The position numbers and the translations under genes are program-made. From assembly GCF_900103275.1 (NCBI RefSeq), contig NZ_FNGP01000005.1, positions 62,001 through 126,000 on the forward strand: a stretch of DNA of 64,000 bases, given 5' to 3'. The stretch is from Tessaracoccus oleiagri (GTDB taxonomy: Bacteria; Actinomycetota; Actinomycetes; Propionibacteriales; Propionibacteriaceae). This document shows positions 22,300 through 31,291 of the stretch, piece after piece (the stretch's first letter is position 1; each line of letters begins with the position of its first letter). The notes under the pieces were generated by a model. That model did not search any database. It had not been told where the DNA came from and saw nothing but the letters and a program-made list of their open reading frames with translations.

Positions 22300-22987
22300 T
22301 CCAGCAGCCCCCACCGCCGTCATCTGGGACTTCGACGGCACCCTCGTCGACACCGAGCCGATCTGGGCCGGGACCGAACAGGAGATGATGGCCGAGTACG
22401 GCGTCATCTGGAGCGACGAGATGATGCGCGCCAAGATCGGTCAGCCGGCCACCCTGTCCGCGAAGCAGATGGCCCAGGCCGCCGGCCGCCCCGACGAGAC
22501 GCAGGCCTTCTACGACGAGCTGCACCGCAGGATCGCCGAGAGGATACGCAGCGAGGAACTCCCGTTCCTCCCGGGCGTGCGGTCGCTCGTGCACGAACTC
22601 GACCGCACCGGCACCCGCGCGGCGGTCGTGACGGCCAGCAACGGCCAGATCATCGACGCCGCCAAGGAGCGGCTGCCGAAGGTGTTCGAGTTCATCATCA
22701 CCGCGGACGACGTGCCCCGCAGCAAGCCGCACCCGGACCCCTACCTGATGGCCTTCGAGCGGCTCGGCATCCACCCGCTCGACGCGATCATCCTGGAGGA
22801 CTCCGTCCCGGGCAGCCGGGCCGCGCTCGACGCCGGCGGCCTGGTGTTCGCGGTGCCGCAGTTCGTGAAGCTGCCGCCGCATCCGCGCATGCACATTTCG
22901 CCCGACGCCCTCGAGACCACTAGTCTCGCGGATCTGACCTACGTCTGGCGAACCCTCAAGGAGACCAGTTGCAATACTCCGGAGTGA
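22292..22987 (+). CDS. HAD-superfamily phosphatase (beta-phosphoglucomutase/phosphatase type)
   Basis: A 231-residue HAD hydrolase starting at GTG 22292, inside the last codons of metH. Motif I is DFDGTLVDTEP with the nucleophile Asp, motif II is VVTASN, and motifs III/IV are SKPHPDPY and ILEDSVPGS. Subfamily IA with a helical cap. The substrate cannot be told from sequence; sugar phosphates or phosphoglycolate are typical. Its 3' end overlaps trmI by 19 nt. Confidence 0.9.
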   Translation: MPSPAAPTAVIWDFDGTLVDTEPIWAGTEQEMMAEYGVIWSDEMMRAKIGQPATLSAKQMAQAAGRPDETQAFYDELHRRIAERIRSEELPFLPGVRSLVHELDRTGTRAAVVTASNGQIIDAAKERLPKVFEFIITADDVPRSKPHPDPYLMAFERLGIHPLDAIILEDSVPGSRAALDAGGLVFAVPQFVKLPPHPRMHISPDALETTSLADLTYVWRTLKETSCNTPE

Positions 22988-23922
22988 AGTCCGGCCCGCT
23001 GCAGGAAGGTGAGCGCGTCACGCTCACCGACACCAAGGGGCGGCGCAAGTCGCTCGTCCTGCGCCGCGGGGCCGTGTGGCACACCACGAAGGGCGCCGTC
23101 TCCCACGACGACCTGATCGACGGCCCCGAGGGGGTCACCATCCGGTCGGTGGGGGGCATGGAGTACCTGGCGTTCCGGCCGCTGCTGCACGAGTTCATGG
23201 TGACGATGCCCCGCGAGGCGGCGGTCATCTACCCGAAGGACGCTGCGCAGATCGTGATGTGGACCGACATCTTCCCCGGCGCGCGCGTCCTGGAGGCGGG
23301 CGTCGGGTCGGGGGCGCTGACCCTTGCGCTGCTGCGCGCGATCGGCCCGGAGGGCAGGTTGAGCAGCTACGAGCGCCGGGAAGAGTTCGCCGACGTCGCC
23401 AGGCGCAACGTCGAGACCTTCCTGGGCGGACCGCACCCGGCCTGGACGCTGACCGTCGGCGACCTCGTGGAGTCCATCTCGGACGAGCCGATCGACCGCG
23501 CGATCCTCGACATGCTGGCGCCGTGGGAGTGCATCGACGCGGTGGGGGAGCGCCTCGTCGCCGGCGGCATGATCTGCTGCTACGTCGCCACCGCCACCCA
23601 GTTGGGCCGGGTGGCCGACACCCTGCGCGCCCACGGCGGCTTCACGGAACCGCACGCCACCGAGACGACCGTCCGGGACTGGCACGCGGAGGGGCTGGCC
23701 ATCCGCCCGGGACACGGCACGACGGGCCACACCGGCTTCCTGCTCACCAGCCGCAGGCTGGCTCCGGGGCAGCGGGCACCCATGCGCAAGCGGCGGCCCG
23801 CGCCCGGCGCGTACGGCGCCGACTACACGGGCCCGCGCCCGCTCAACGTGCCGCCGTCACTTGGCGGGGCGACGGGACCGGTGGAAGAAGTGGTAGGCCA
23901 GCCGCCAGCCCCACAGGAGTAG
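22969..23922 (+). CDS. trmI: tRNA (adenine-58-N1)-methyltransferase TrmI
   Basis: A 317-residue TrmI starting at TTG 22969 with an AAGGAGA site. The N-terminal beta domain is followed by a Rossmann methyltransferase domain with VLEAGVGSGALTLALLRAIG (SAM binding, residues about 104-123) and ILDMLAPWEC. It makes m1A58 in tRNA T-loops. In actinobacteria this gene normally stands immediately upstream of the proteasomal ATPase gene arc/mpa. Here that gene is absent, and the last 66 nt overlap a convergent DUF3054 gene; the proline-rich tail after about residue 290 is not conserved core. Confidence 0.93.
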   Translation: MQYSGVKSGPLQEGERVTLTDTKGRRKSLVLRRGAVWHTTKGAVSHDDLIDGPEGVTIRSVGGMEYLAFRPLLHEFMVTMPREAAVIYPKDAAQIVMWTDIFPGARVLEAGVGSGALTLALLRAIGPEGRLSSYERREEFADVARRNVETFLGGPHPAWTLTVGDLVESISDEPIDRAILDMLAPWECIDAVGERLVAGGMICCYVATATQLGRVADTLRAHGGFTEPHATETTVRDWHAEGLAIRPGHGTTGHTGFLLTSRRLAPGQRAPMRKRRPAPGAYGADYTGPRPLNVPPSLGGATGPVEEVVGQPPAPQE

Positions 23923-24216
23923 GGCGAGGACGAGCGCGGCGACGAGGATGAACGCGGTCTCGGCCGTGTCGCCCGCGGTCAGCCGGATGGCGATCCCGCC
24001 CAGCCAGGTGACGAGCCAGACGACGAGCGCGGAGCGCACCCCGAACCCGCGCTCGCCCAGCGCGGCGACGACGATCCAGCCGGTGATGCAGGCGAGCATG
24101 AACGGCCACGCGGTGGATAGGATGCCTAGAGCGCTCAGCCCGTGGCTCGCCCGCCCGATCGCCGCGAAGATGAGGACGAAGACGAGATCTACTGCCAGCG
24201 GCACGACGCGCATCAT
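23857..24216 (-). CDS. DUF3054 family membrane protein
   Basis: A 119-residue protein with four predicted transmembrane helices and the DUF3054 pattern VFVLIFAAIGRASHG...WPFMLACITGW and LVVWLVTWLGGIAIR; function unknown. The ATG at 24216 is chosen because TATAGT lies exactly 7 nt upstream (24224-24229), a leaderless promoter; an in-frame GTG at 24225 would overlap that box. Its 3' end runs 66 nt into trmI on the other strand. It occupies the position where arc-dop-pup are normally found between trmI and prcB. Confidence 0.82.
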   Translation of the reverse strand: MMRVVPLAVDLVFVLIFAAIGRASHGLSALGILSTAWPFMLACITGWIVVAALGERGFGVRSALVVWLVTWLGGIAIRLTAGDTAETAFILVAALVLALLLWGWRLAYHFFHRSRRPAK

Positions 24217-24241
24217 GTCGGCCACTATAAGTGAGGAAGCG

Positions 24242-25051
24242 ATGGAAACTCATCCGGGATTCCCGGCGAACTTTCTGGCCGGCGGCAGCGCCTCCTTCGC
24301 GGAGCTGCTCCGGACCGAGGGAACGCCGCCCGGCGTGCCCGCCGACGCCGGCGGCCCGCACGGGACCACCATCGTCGCCGCGAGCTACGCCGACGGCGTG
24401 GTGATCTCCGGCGACCGTCGCGCCACCATGGGCAACGTCATCGCCCTGCACGACGTGCGGAAGGTGTTCGCCGCCGACGAGGAGTCGATCATCGGGATCG
24501 CCGGGTCGGCCGGCGTCGCGAAGGAGCTCGTGAAGCTCTTCCAAGTGGAGCTCGAGCACTTCGAGAAGGTCGAGGGCACCCGCCTCAGCTTCGAGGGCAA
24601 GGCCAACCGGTTGGGTGCGTTGCTCCGCGCCCACCTCCCTTCCGCGATGCAGGGGCTCACGGTCCTGCCCCTGTTCGCCGGCTGGGACCGGACCGCGGCC
24701 GCGGGGCGGATGTTCACCTACGACCCCACCGGCGGCCGCTACGAGGAGCACCGGCACGCCGCGCTCGGCTCCGGCGCCGCCTACGCCCGCAGCGCCCTCA
24801 AGAAGCTGCACGACCCCGACGCCGACGAACTGACCACCGTGACCGTGCTGCTGCAGTCGCTGTTCGACGCGGCCGACGACGACGCCGCCACCTCGGGCCT
24901 CGACCTGACCCGGGGCGTCATGCCGGTCGTGATGCGCGCCTCGGCCGACGGCGTGGTCCGCTGGGACCCCGACCGCGTCCGCGCGGTGGCGGAGGACATC
25001 GTCGCCGCCCGCGCCCGGCGCCACGGCGGCCCGAAGGGAGGCGCCCTGTGA
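24242..25051 (+). CDS. prcB: 20S proteasome beta subunit
   Basis: A 269-residue proteasome beta subunit. The propeptide (1-41) ends GGPHG and is cleaved before Thr42, the N-terminal nucleophile in G-TTIVAASYADGVVISGDRRAT. The catalytic Lys lies in the DVRKVFAAD region, and IGIAGSAG follows. The ATG at 24242 has a GAGGAAG site. The stop overlaps the prcA GTG (GTGA), so beta and alpha are co-translated. Missing neighbours arc, dop, pup and pafA are discussed in the findings. Confidence 0.97.
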   Translation: METHPGFPANFLAGGSASFAELLRTEGTPPGVPADAGGPHGTTIVAASYADGVVISGDRRATMGNVIALHDVRKVFAADEESIIGIAGSAGVAKELVKLFQVELEHFEKVEGTRLSFEGKANRLGALLRAHLPSAMQGLTVLPLFAGWDRTAAAGRMFTYDPTGGRYEEHRHAALGSGAAYARSALKKLHDPDADELTTVTVLLQSLFDAADDDAATSGLDLTRGVMPVVMRASADGVVRWDPDRVRAVAEDIVAARARRHGGPKGGAL

Positions 25052-25731
25052 GCATGCCGTTCTACGTCTCGCCGGAGCAGCAGATGCTGGACCGGGCCGA
25101 GTTCGCCCGCAAGGGCATCGCCCGCGGTCGCTCGGTGGCCGTGCTCAAGTCCGGGCCCGGCATCGTGTTCGTCGCCGAGAACCACAGCTCGACGCTGCAC
25201 AAGGTCTCCGAGATCTACGACCACATCGGCTTCGCGGCCGTGGGCCGCTACCACGAGTTCGAGTCGCTGCGGATCGCGGGGATCCGCCACGCGGACATGC
25301 GCGGCTACTCCTACGACCGCGCCGACGTGACCGCCCGCAGCCTGGCCGGCGCCTACTCGCAGCTGTTGGGCGCCGCGTTCGCGTCGTCGGTGGACAAACC
25401 GTTCGAGGTGGAGCTGATCGTCGCCGAGGTGGCGGCGCAGGCTGAGGAGGACGTCCTCTACCGGATCAGCTACGACGGCGTGATCAACGACGAGCGCTCC
25501 TTCTCGGTGATCGGCGGCGACGCGGAGCGGCTCGCGAACCACATCGAGGGCGCCTACGCCGCGACGATGCCGCTCGCCGACACCGTGCGACTGGCCGCGG
25601 GGTCACTCTCCGCCTCGGCACCGCTCGGCGCGCACCAGCTCGAGGTCGCGCTGCTCGAGCGCTCCACCGACCGGCGCCGTCGCTTCCGGCGACTCGACCG
25701 GACTTTGGTGGAGGAGTTGCTCCATGGCTGA
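25048..25731 (+). CDS. prcA: 20S proteasome alpha subunit
   Basis: A 227-residue alpha subunit that forms the gated outer rings of the 20S core particle. The start MPFYVSPEQQMLDRAEFARKGIARGRSVAVLK matches actinobacterial PrcA, including the N-terminal gate segment and the lysine that contacts ATPase C-termini. The C-terminal tail is short (LVEELLHG) and runs into tyrA, whose ATG overlaps the last codons by 8 nt. No catalytic threonine is expected in alpha. Confidence 0.96.
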   Translation: MSMPFYVSPEQQMLDRAEFARKGIARGRSVAVLKSGPGIVFVAENHSSTLHKVSEIYDHIGFAAVGRYHEFESLRIAGIRHADMRGYSYDRADVTARSLAGAYSQLLGAAFASSVDKPFEVELIVAEVAAQAEEDVLYRISYDGVINDERSFSVIGGDAERLANHIEGAYAATMPLADTVRLAAGSLSASAPLGAHQLEVALLERSTDRRRRFRRLDRTLVEELLHG

Positions 25732-26803
25732 GCCGAGGGTGCTCATCATCGGTGCGGGCCTGATCGGCAGCTCGCTCGGGCTCGCGCTGACAAAGGCCGG
25801 TTGCGAGGTGTTCCTCAGCGACTCGGTCGCCTCGCACGCGCTCGTCGCGGCCGGGATGGGGGCCGGGCAGGTGGGTGCGCCCGAGGGCGACGACGTGGAC
25901 ATCGTCGTGGTCGCCACCCCGCCCGCGGTGATCCCCGCCGTCGTGGTGGACTCGCTGCAGCGGTTCCCGAGCGCGGTCGTCACCGACGTGGGATCCGTGA
26001 AGAGCCCGCTCGCGCTCACCGTCGCCGACCTGGCACCGGCGCTGGCGGGACGCTACGTGCCGTCGCACCCGATGGCCGGATCGCAGTTCACCGGGCCGCT
26101 GACCTCCCGCGCGGACCTCTTCGTGGACCGCACCTGGGTGGTCACCCCCGTCGAGGACAACTCCGTGGCGAGCATCTCGGCCATCGTCGACATGGCGGAG
26201 CGCACCGGGGCCCGGGTCATCGTCATGGCCCCGCAGCAGCACGACGAGGCCGTCGCCCAGGTGAGCCACGTGCCGCACCTCATGAGCATCCTCACCGCGT
26301 CGCACCTGCGCGCCGTGCCGGGGGAGAACCTCAGGCTCGCGGGCCAGGGCATCCGCGACGTCACCCGGATCGCCGGGTCCGACCCCGGACTGTGGCGGCA
26401 GATCATCACCGCCAACTCGGCCGCAATCCGCTCCGAGCTCGACGAGGTGGCCGAGGACCTGAAGTACCTGATGAGCGTCCTCGACAACCCGGAGAAGCTC
26501 GAGGCCTTCCTCGGCCTCGGGCAGGCGGGCGCCCGGGCGCTGCTCGTCAAGCACGGCCTGGAGCCTCTGGACGTCCGCGAGGTGACCGTCGAGATCCCCG
26601 ACGAGCCCCGCGCGCTCGGGCACCTCTTCGGCGACATCGGCGAAGCCGGGTTCAACGTCGAGGACTTCGAACTGCAGCACGACCCCGTGCGCCAGATCGG
26701 CTACCTCACGATTGCCGTCGAGAGCGAGGTCGCGGAGCAGCTGCGCGAGACGCTCGAGGCGCGCGGCTGGGTGGCCTTCTCGGGCGCCAAGGAAGGGACA
26801 TGA
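25724..26803 (+). CDS. tyrA: Prephenate dehydrogenase
   Basis: A 359-residue TyrA. The Rossmann motif GAGLIGSSLGLAL is at residues 9-21, the substrate region includes HPMAGSQFTGP, and the C-terminal 75 residues form an ACT domain (EVTVEIPDEPRALGHLFGDIGEAGFNVEDFEL). It converts prephenate to 4-hydroxyphenylpyruvate for tyrosine; the ACT domain suggests feedback control by an aromatic amino acid. It overlaps prcA and is coupled to cmk. Confidence 0.95.
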   Translation: MAEPRVLIIGAGLIGSSLGLALTKAGCEVFLSDSVASHALVAAGMGAGQVGAPEGDDVDIVVVATPPAVIPAVVVDSLQRFPSAVVTDVGSVKSPLALTVADLAPALAGRYVPSHPMAGSQFTGPLTSRADLFVDRTWVVTPVEDNSVASISAIVDMAERTGARVIVMAPQQHDEAVAQVSHVPHLMSILTASHLRAVPGENLRLAGQGIRDVTRIAGSDPGLWRQIITANSAAIRSELDEVAEDLKYLMSVLDNPEKLEAFLGLGQAGARALLVKHGLEPLDVREVTVEIPDEPRALGHLFGDIGEAGFNVEDFELQHDPVRQIGYLTIAVESEVAEQLRETLEARGWVAFSGAKEGT

Positions 26804-27456
26804 TGGAATCGCTCCTGATCGCGATCGACGGGCCGAGCGGCTCGGGCAAGTCGACGACGTCGCGCCTGCTCGCGGCGAAGCTCGGCCTCGGCTACCTCGA
26901 CACCGGTGCCATGTACCGCGCCGCCACCGCCGGGGTCCTCGCCGAGGACGTCGACGACGACGGCGTGGCCGACTACGTGCGCGGCGCAGACCTGCGCATC
27001 GTCACGAGCAGCGACGGCAACACCCTCACCATCAACGGCCGCGACGTGACCGCCGAGATCCGCGAGCCGCGCATCTCGGCCGCCGTGTCGCGGGTGGCCA
27101 CGAACCTCGAGGTGCGCGAGATCCTGACGTCACGGATGCGCCGCATCATCGACGAGCACGGCCGCCGGATCGTCGTCGAGGGCCGCGACATCACCACGGT
27201 GGTGGCGCCGGACGCCGACGTGCGCGTCCTGCTGATCGCCGACCCGGACGCCCGTGTCGCCCGCCGCGAGGCCGAGCTCGCGGGGAAGGCCGACCGCGAG
27301 GCGGTGCAGGACCAGGTGCTGCGGCGCGACCGCGACGACTCGACGGTGTCCAACTTCACCGACGCGGCGGAGGGCGTCACGGTGATCGACTCCACGTTCC
27401 TCACCCCCGACGAGGTGGTGGCCCGCATCGAGGGGCTGTTCCCGCGCCATGGCTGA
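26803..27456 (+). CDS. cmk: Cytidylate kinase
   Basis: A 217-residue CMP kinase with the P-loop GPSGSGKST, the GYLDTGAMYRA segment and the CMP-binding VVEGRDITTVV/ISAAVSRVA regions. Two consecutive ATGs (26800 and 26803) are possible; 26803 is better spaced from GGAAGGG. It phosphorylates CMP and dCMP. The cmk-der order, usual in actinobacteria, is here interrupted by the NIF3-like and ABC-F genes. Confidence 0.96.
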   Translation: MESLLIAIDGPSGSGKSTTSRLLAAKLGLGYLDTGAMYRAATAGVLAEDVDDDGVADYVRGADLRIVTSSDGNTLTINGRDVTAEIREPRISAAVSRVATNLEVREILTSRMRRIIDEHGRRIVVEGRDITTVVAPDADVRVLLIADPDARVARREAELAGKADREAVQDQVLRRDRDDSTVSNFTDAAEGVTVIDSTFLTPDEVVARIEGLFPRHG

Positions 27457-27772
27457 GCCCCTCGACGTGCTGGTCTTCTACGTACCGGTGGACGACACCC
27501 AGGCCGTGCTGGGGCCGCTCTTCGAGGCGGGCGCCGGGGCCATCGGGGAGTACGAGCAGTGCGCGTTCGTCTCCCGCGGCACCGGCCAGTTCCGGCCGGT
27601 CGGCGAGGCGAACCCGACGATCGGGACGGTCGGGCAACTCGAGTTCGTCGAGGAGAACCGGGTCGAGCTGACCTTCCCGCGCGCGCTGCGCGAGCGGGTC
27701 GTCGCCGCGCTCCGCCGGGCGCACCCCTACGAGGAGCCGGCCTTCCACGTCGTGCGCAACGAGGCCTCCTAG
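27449..27772 (+). CDS. NIF3-like / CutA-type alpha-beta domain protein
   Basis: A 107-residue protein resembling the stand-alone PII/CutA-like insert domain of NIF3 (YqfO) proteins: VLVFYVPVDDTQAVLGPLFEAGAGAIGEYEQCAF near the start and RAHPYEEPAFHVV at the end. The HPYEEPA motif is characteristic. Function unknown, possibly a trimeric small-ligand or metal-binding fold. It overlaps the cmk end by 8 nt and converges with the ABC-F gene with a 4-nt overlap of stop regions. Confidence 0.8.
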   Translation: MAEPLDVLVFYVPVDDTQAVLGPLFEAGAGAIGEYEQCAFVSRGTGQFRPVGEANPTIGTVGQLEFVEENRVELTFPRALRERVVAALRRAHPYEEPAFHVVRNEAS

Positions 27773-29313
27773 CCCACGAGCGTCCCCTCCCTCGTCAGCT
27801 CCACCACGCGGTCGAGGCCGAGCCGGTCGAGCAGCGACTGGTCGTGGCTCACGACGAGCAGCGCGCCCCGGTAGGCCGTGAGCGCGTCGACCAGCTGGTC
27901 GATCGAGTCCAGGTCCAGGTTGTTCGTCGGCTCGTCGAGGACGATCAGCTCCGGCGGAGGGTCCGCCAACAGGATGCGCGCCAGCGCCACCCGGAACCGT
28001 TCCCCTCCGGAGAGGGAATCGACGTGACGGTGCACCACCTCGCCGCGCAGCAGGAACCGCGCCAGGAGCGCGTGGGTGTCGTGGGCGGGCCGGTCCGGGG
28101 CGGAGCCGCGCACCACGTCGAGCACCGTCCCGGGCGGCAGGTCCAGCCGCTGGTCGAGGTGGCCGACCCGCGGCGTGAACGGCGTGAGGCCGCGCAGCAG
28201 CGTCGTCTTGCCGACGCCGTTGTCACCGACGAGTGCCCAACGGTCGCCGCCCTGCATGACCAGCGTCCGGTCCGCGTCGCGGAGTTCGACGAGGCGCCGC
28301 CCGCGGGCCTGGCCGGGGTCGACGAGGGGGATGCGGATGGAGGCGTCGTCGCGGACCAGCGACTCGGCCTCGGCCAGCCGCTCGCGCGCAGCCTCCACCT
28401 TCTCCGCCGCGCGGATCTGCTCGGCGCCTCGGCTCTTCTGCGACCGGTCCTTCCAGGTGTTGAGGATGATCCCGGGCGCCCGCTTCTCCCGCGCCGCCTT
28501 CTTGCCCTGCTGCTCGCGGCGTGCCATGGCGGTCTGAACGTGGTCGCGCTCCCGCTGCTCGGCGCGCACCTTCTGGTGCGCAGCGCGGACGGACTGGGCC
28601 GCTGCGGCGGCCTCCACCGCCAGCTGGGCCCGGTAGTCGGTGAAGTTGCCCCCGAACACGCGCGCGACGCCGCCGTGCAGCTCCACGATGGCGTCCATCC
28701 GGTCGAGCAGTGCGACGTCGTGGCTGACGACGACCACCTGGCCCGGCCATGAGGCGACGGCAGCGTACAGCGTCTCCCTCGACCGGCGGTCCAGGTTGTT
28801 GGTCGGCTCGTCGAGCAGCGCGACCGCTGCGCCCTCCAGCTCGAGCGCGGCGAGGCCCAGCTGGACCAGTTCGCCACCGGAGAGCGTGCTCGTCGGCCGG
28901 TGCAACGCACCGTCGAGCGCCAGCGACGGCACCCGGCGGGCGAGGACCGCCTCCGCCCTCGACTCGACGTCCCAGTCGTCGCCGAGGGTGTCGTAGTGGT
29001 GCTGGTCGAGGCTGCCGGTCTCGATGGCGGCGAGGGCGGCGATCTTCCCGTCGATGCCGAGGAGGCCGGCGACGGTGAGGTCCTCCGCCTGCAGCAGGTC
29101 CTGCCGCAGGCGGGCGACGCGCCCGTCGACGGTGATCGTGCCCCGGGTGGGGGAGAGGTCGCCGGCGATGAGCCTGAGCAGTGTGGACTTGCCCGAGCCG
29201 TTGCGGCCGACGATGCCGACCCTTGGGGCGCTGATACCGAGCGTGATGTCGCTGAGGAGCGCCGGACCCTGCGGGTCGAACGCGAATGAGAGGTCGTTGA
29301 GATGGATGGGCAT
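27769..29313 (-). CDS. ABC-F family ATPase (ribosome-associated / antibiotic resistance type)
   Basis: A 514-residue soluble protein with two ABC ATPase domains and no membrane segments. Domain 1 has Walker A GRNGSGKST, signature LSGGE and DEPTNNLD; domain 2 has GDNGVGKTT, LSGGE and DEPTNNLD. A charged linker (residues about 235-300, rich in Arg/Lys/Gln, with KRAPGIILNTWKDRSQ) corresponds to the ribosome-reaching interdomain arm. ABC-F proteins act on translating ribosomes, as translation factors or antibiotic protectors. The linker resembles the resistance subgroup, but drug specificity cannot be told. The ATG at 29313 has an AGGAG site. Confidence 0.9.
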   Translation of the reverse strand: MPIHLNDLSFAFDPQGPALLSDITLGISAPRVGIVGRNGSGKSTLLRLIAGDLSPTRGTITVDGRVARLRQDLLQAEDLTVAGLLGIDGKIAALAAIETGSLDQHHYDTLGDDWDVESRAEAVLARRVPSLALDGALHRPTSTLSGGELVQLGLAALELEGAAVALLDEPTNNLDRRSRETLYAAVASWPGQVVVVSHDVALLDRMDAIVELHGGVARVFGGNFTDYRAQLAVEAAAAAQSVRAAHQKVRAEQRERDHVQTAMARREQQGKKAAREKRAPGIILNTWKDRSQKSRGAEQIRAAEKVEAARERLAEAESLVRDDASIRIPLVDPGQARGRRLVELRDADRTLVMQGGDRWALVGDNGVGKTTLLRGLTPFTPRVGHLDQRLDLPPGTVLDVVRGSAPDRPAHDTHALLARFLLRGEVVHRHVDSLSGGERFRVALARILLADPPPELIVLDEPTNNLDLDSIDQLVDALTAYRGALLVVSHDQSLLDRLGLDRVVELTREGTLVG

Positions 29314-29338
29314 GGTGGCTCCTGCGGTCGTTGTTGAG

Positions 29339-29362
29339 CGCCGGAGCGGTTGCTCGACGGCG
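29339..29362 (-). promoter_or_regulatory. Stem-loop in the ABC-F gene leader
   Basis: A hairpin with paired CGCCG/CGGCG outer and GAGC/GCTC inner arms around AACC lies between the promoter side and the ABC-F ribosome site. It begins 2 nt after the stop codon of a minus-strand open frame that ends at 29365. ABC-F genes are often controlled by leader attenuation, but no convincing start site for a leader peptide is seen here. Confidence 0.3.
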
Positions 29363-29433
29363 GTTCAGTCGCGCGGAGCGAGGTACACCTGCAGGTCCAA
29401 TCGTCGACAATAGGTCAGCAACAAGGTAACCGA

Positions 29434-29439
29434 TAGAAT
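29434..29439 (+). promoter_or_regulatory. Candidate -10 element for der
   Basis: TAGAAT lies 36 nt upstream of the der GTG, the same hexamer as found upstream of efp. The -35 region is not obvious. Confidence 0.35.
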
Positions 29440-29475
29440 GGGCGGTCGCCAAGCAGGGATCCGTGGAGGAGCGTC

Positions 29476-30834
29476 GTGACCGAAGAATTTCTCGCCGAGG
29501 TGGAGGAGACCGCCGTCAAGCCCGTGGTGGCTGTGGTGGGTCGCCCCAACGTCGGCAAGTCGACGCTGGTCAACCGCATCCTCGGGCGGCGCGCCGCCGT
29601 CGTCCAGGACGAGCCGGGCGTGACGCGCGACCGGGTCAGCTACGACGCCAACTGGAACGGCAGGGACTTCATCGTCGTCGACACGGGCGGCTGGATCTCC
29701 GACGCCAAGGGCATGGCCGCGATGATCGCGGAGCAGGCCGAACTCGCCATCGCCGCCGCGGACGCGGTGGTGTTCGTCGTGGACGCCACCGTCGGCACGT
29801 TGGACGAGGACGAGGCCGTCGTGCGCGTGCTGCGCCGCTCCAACAAGCCGGTGATCCTGGCCGCGAACAAGGTCGACGACCAGCGCCACGAGGCCATGGC
29901 CGCAACGATGTGGAACCTCGGGCTGGGGGAGCCGTACGCCGTCTCGGCGCTGCACGGCCGCGGCTCCGGGGACCTGCTGGACGCGATCCTCGACGTGCTG
30001 CCCGAGGCCCCGCCCTCCACCTACGTCGAGCAGTCCGGGCCCAGGCGGGTCGCGATCGTCGGGAAGCCGAACGTCGGCAAGTCGTCCCTGCTCAACAAGC
30101 TCGCCGGACAGCAGCGCTCCGTGGTCTCCGACATCTCCGGCACCACGGTGGACCCGGTCGACGAGATCGTCGAGGTCGCCGGCAACATCTACCACTTCAT
30201 CGACACCGCGGGCATCCGACGCCGGGTGAAGGAGGCCAGCGGGCACGAGTACTACGCCAGCCTGCGCACGCAGGCCGCCATCGAGCGGGCGGAGGTGTGC
30301 GTGATGGTGATCGACGCCTCCGAGCCGATCACCGACCAGGACCTCCGCATCCTCAGTTCCATCGAGGACGGCGGCCGCGCGCTCGTCATCGCCTTCAACA
30401 AGTGGGACCTGACCGACGAGGAGCGCCGCCACTACCTGGAGCGCGAGATCGAGCGCGACCTCGTCGCGTTCCGGTGGGCGCCGACGGTGAACATCTCCGC
30501 GCTGACCGGCCGGAACGTCGACAAGCTCAGCAAGGCGATCGAGGAGGCGGCCGAGGGCTGGGAGACCCGCATCTCCACCGGCAAGTTCAACGCGTTCCTC
30601 GGCCGGCTCGCCGCCGCGCACCCGCACCCGGTCCGTGGCGGGAAGCAGCCGCGCATCCTGTTCGGCACGCAGGCGCACAACTGCCCGCCCACCTTCGTGC
30701 TGTTCACCAGCGGCCAACTCGACCCGCAGTACACGCGCTTCGTCGAGCGACGGCTCCGCGAGGACTTCGGCTTCAGCGGCTCGCCGGTGCACGTCGAGGT
30801 GCGGGCCCGCGCGAAGCGCAGCGAGCGCACCTAG
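29476..30834 (+). CDS. der: Ribosome assembly GTPase Der (EngA)
   Basis: A 452-residue double GTPase required for 50S subunit maturation. Two tandem G domains have P-loops GRPNVGKST (residues about 23-31) and GKPNVGKSS (about 196-204), switch motifs DTGG and DTAG, and NKVD/NKWD specificity motifs. The C-terminal KH-like domain ends around [15 protein letters not shown] 29476 follows a GGAGGAG site at 29464-29470. It converges with the CoA-binding protein gene with only 3 nt between the stops. Confidence 0.97.
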   Translation: MTEEFLAEVEETAVKPVVAVVGRPNVGKSTLVNRILGRRAAVVQDEPGVTRDRVSYDANWNGRDFIVVDTGGWISDAKGMAAMIAEQAELAIAAADAVVFVVDATVGTLDEDEAVVRVLRRSNKPVILAANKVDDQRHEAMAATMWNLGLGEPYAVSALHGRGSGDLLDAILDVLPEAPPSTYVEQSGPRRVAIVGKPNVGKSSLLNKLAGQQRSVVSDISGTTVDPVDEIVEVAGNIYHFIDTAGIRRRVKEASGHEYYASLRTQAAIERAEVCVMVIDASEPITDQDLRILSSIEDGGRALVIAFNKWDLTDEERRHYLEREIERDLVAFRWAPTVNISALTGRNVDKLSKAIEEAAEGWETRISTGKFNAFLGRLAAAHPHPVRGGKQPRILFGTQAHNCPPTFVLFTSGQLDPQYTRFVERRLREDFGFSGSPVHVEVRARAKRSERT

Positions 30835-30837
30835 TCG

Positions 30838-31254
30838 CTACGCGATCCCCAGCCTCGGCGCATCGATCGCGGGGCAGGTGTCCATGACGACGTCCAGGCC
30901 GGCGGCAGCGGCGCGGGCCGCGGCGTCCTCGTCGATCACCCCGAGCTGGAGCCAGACTGCGCCCGCCCCGACCGCGATGGCCTCGTCGACGACCGCCCCG
31001 GCCAGCTCGGAGCGGACGAACACGTCGACGACGTCGATCCGGCCCGGGACGTCGGCGAGGCTGGCGTAGCCGGGGGCACCGTGGACGGACTCGGCCTTGG
31101 GGTGCACGGCGACGATCTCCATGCCGAGCCGCTGGACGTACTTCGCGATGCCGTACGCGACGCGCTCGGGATTGTCCGAGAGGCCGACCACCGCCCAGCG
31201 CCCGGGGGTCGTCAGGAGTCGGCGGATCGTGTCGGGGTCGTTGCGGTGTGCCAT
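30838..31254 (-). CDS. CoA-binding domain protein
   Basis: A 138-residue stand-alone Rossmann-fold CoA-binding protein (YccU-like): RWAVVGLSDNPERVAYGIAKYVQRLG near the start, then VAVHPKAESVHG and VWLQLGVIDEDAAARAAAAGLDVVMDTCPAI. The family resembles the N-terminus of succinyl-CoA ligases and binds CoA in crystal structures; the biological role is unknown. The ATG at 31254 is preferred over upstream in-frame codons that would run into the XRE gene. Confidence 0.88.
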   Translation of the reverse strand: MAHRNDPDTIRRLLTTPGRWAVVGLSDNPERVAYGIAKYVQRLGMEIVAVHPKAESVHGAPGYASLADVPGRIDVVDVFVRSELAGAVVDEAIAVGAGAVWLQLGVIDEDAAARAAAAGLDVVMDTCPAIDAPRLGIA

Positions 31255-31291
31255 GGTTCCAGCCAAGCACAGGACGGGACCGGCCGTGGGG

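Noticed and set aside
29365-29475. Leader peptide controlling the ABC-F gene by attenuation
   Set aside because: An open frame ends just before a hairpin, but no start codon with a ribosome site could be identified, so only the hairpin is listed.
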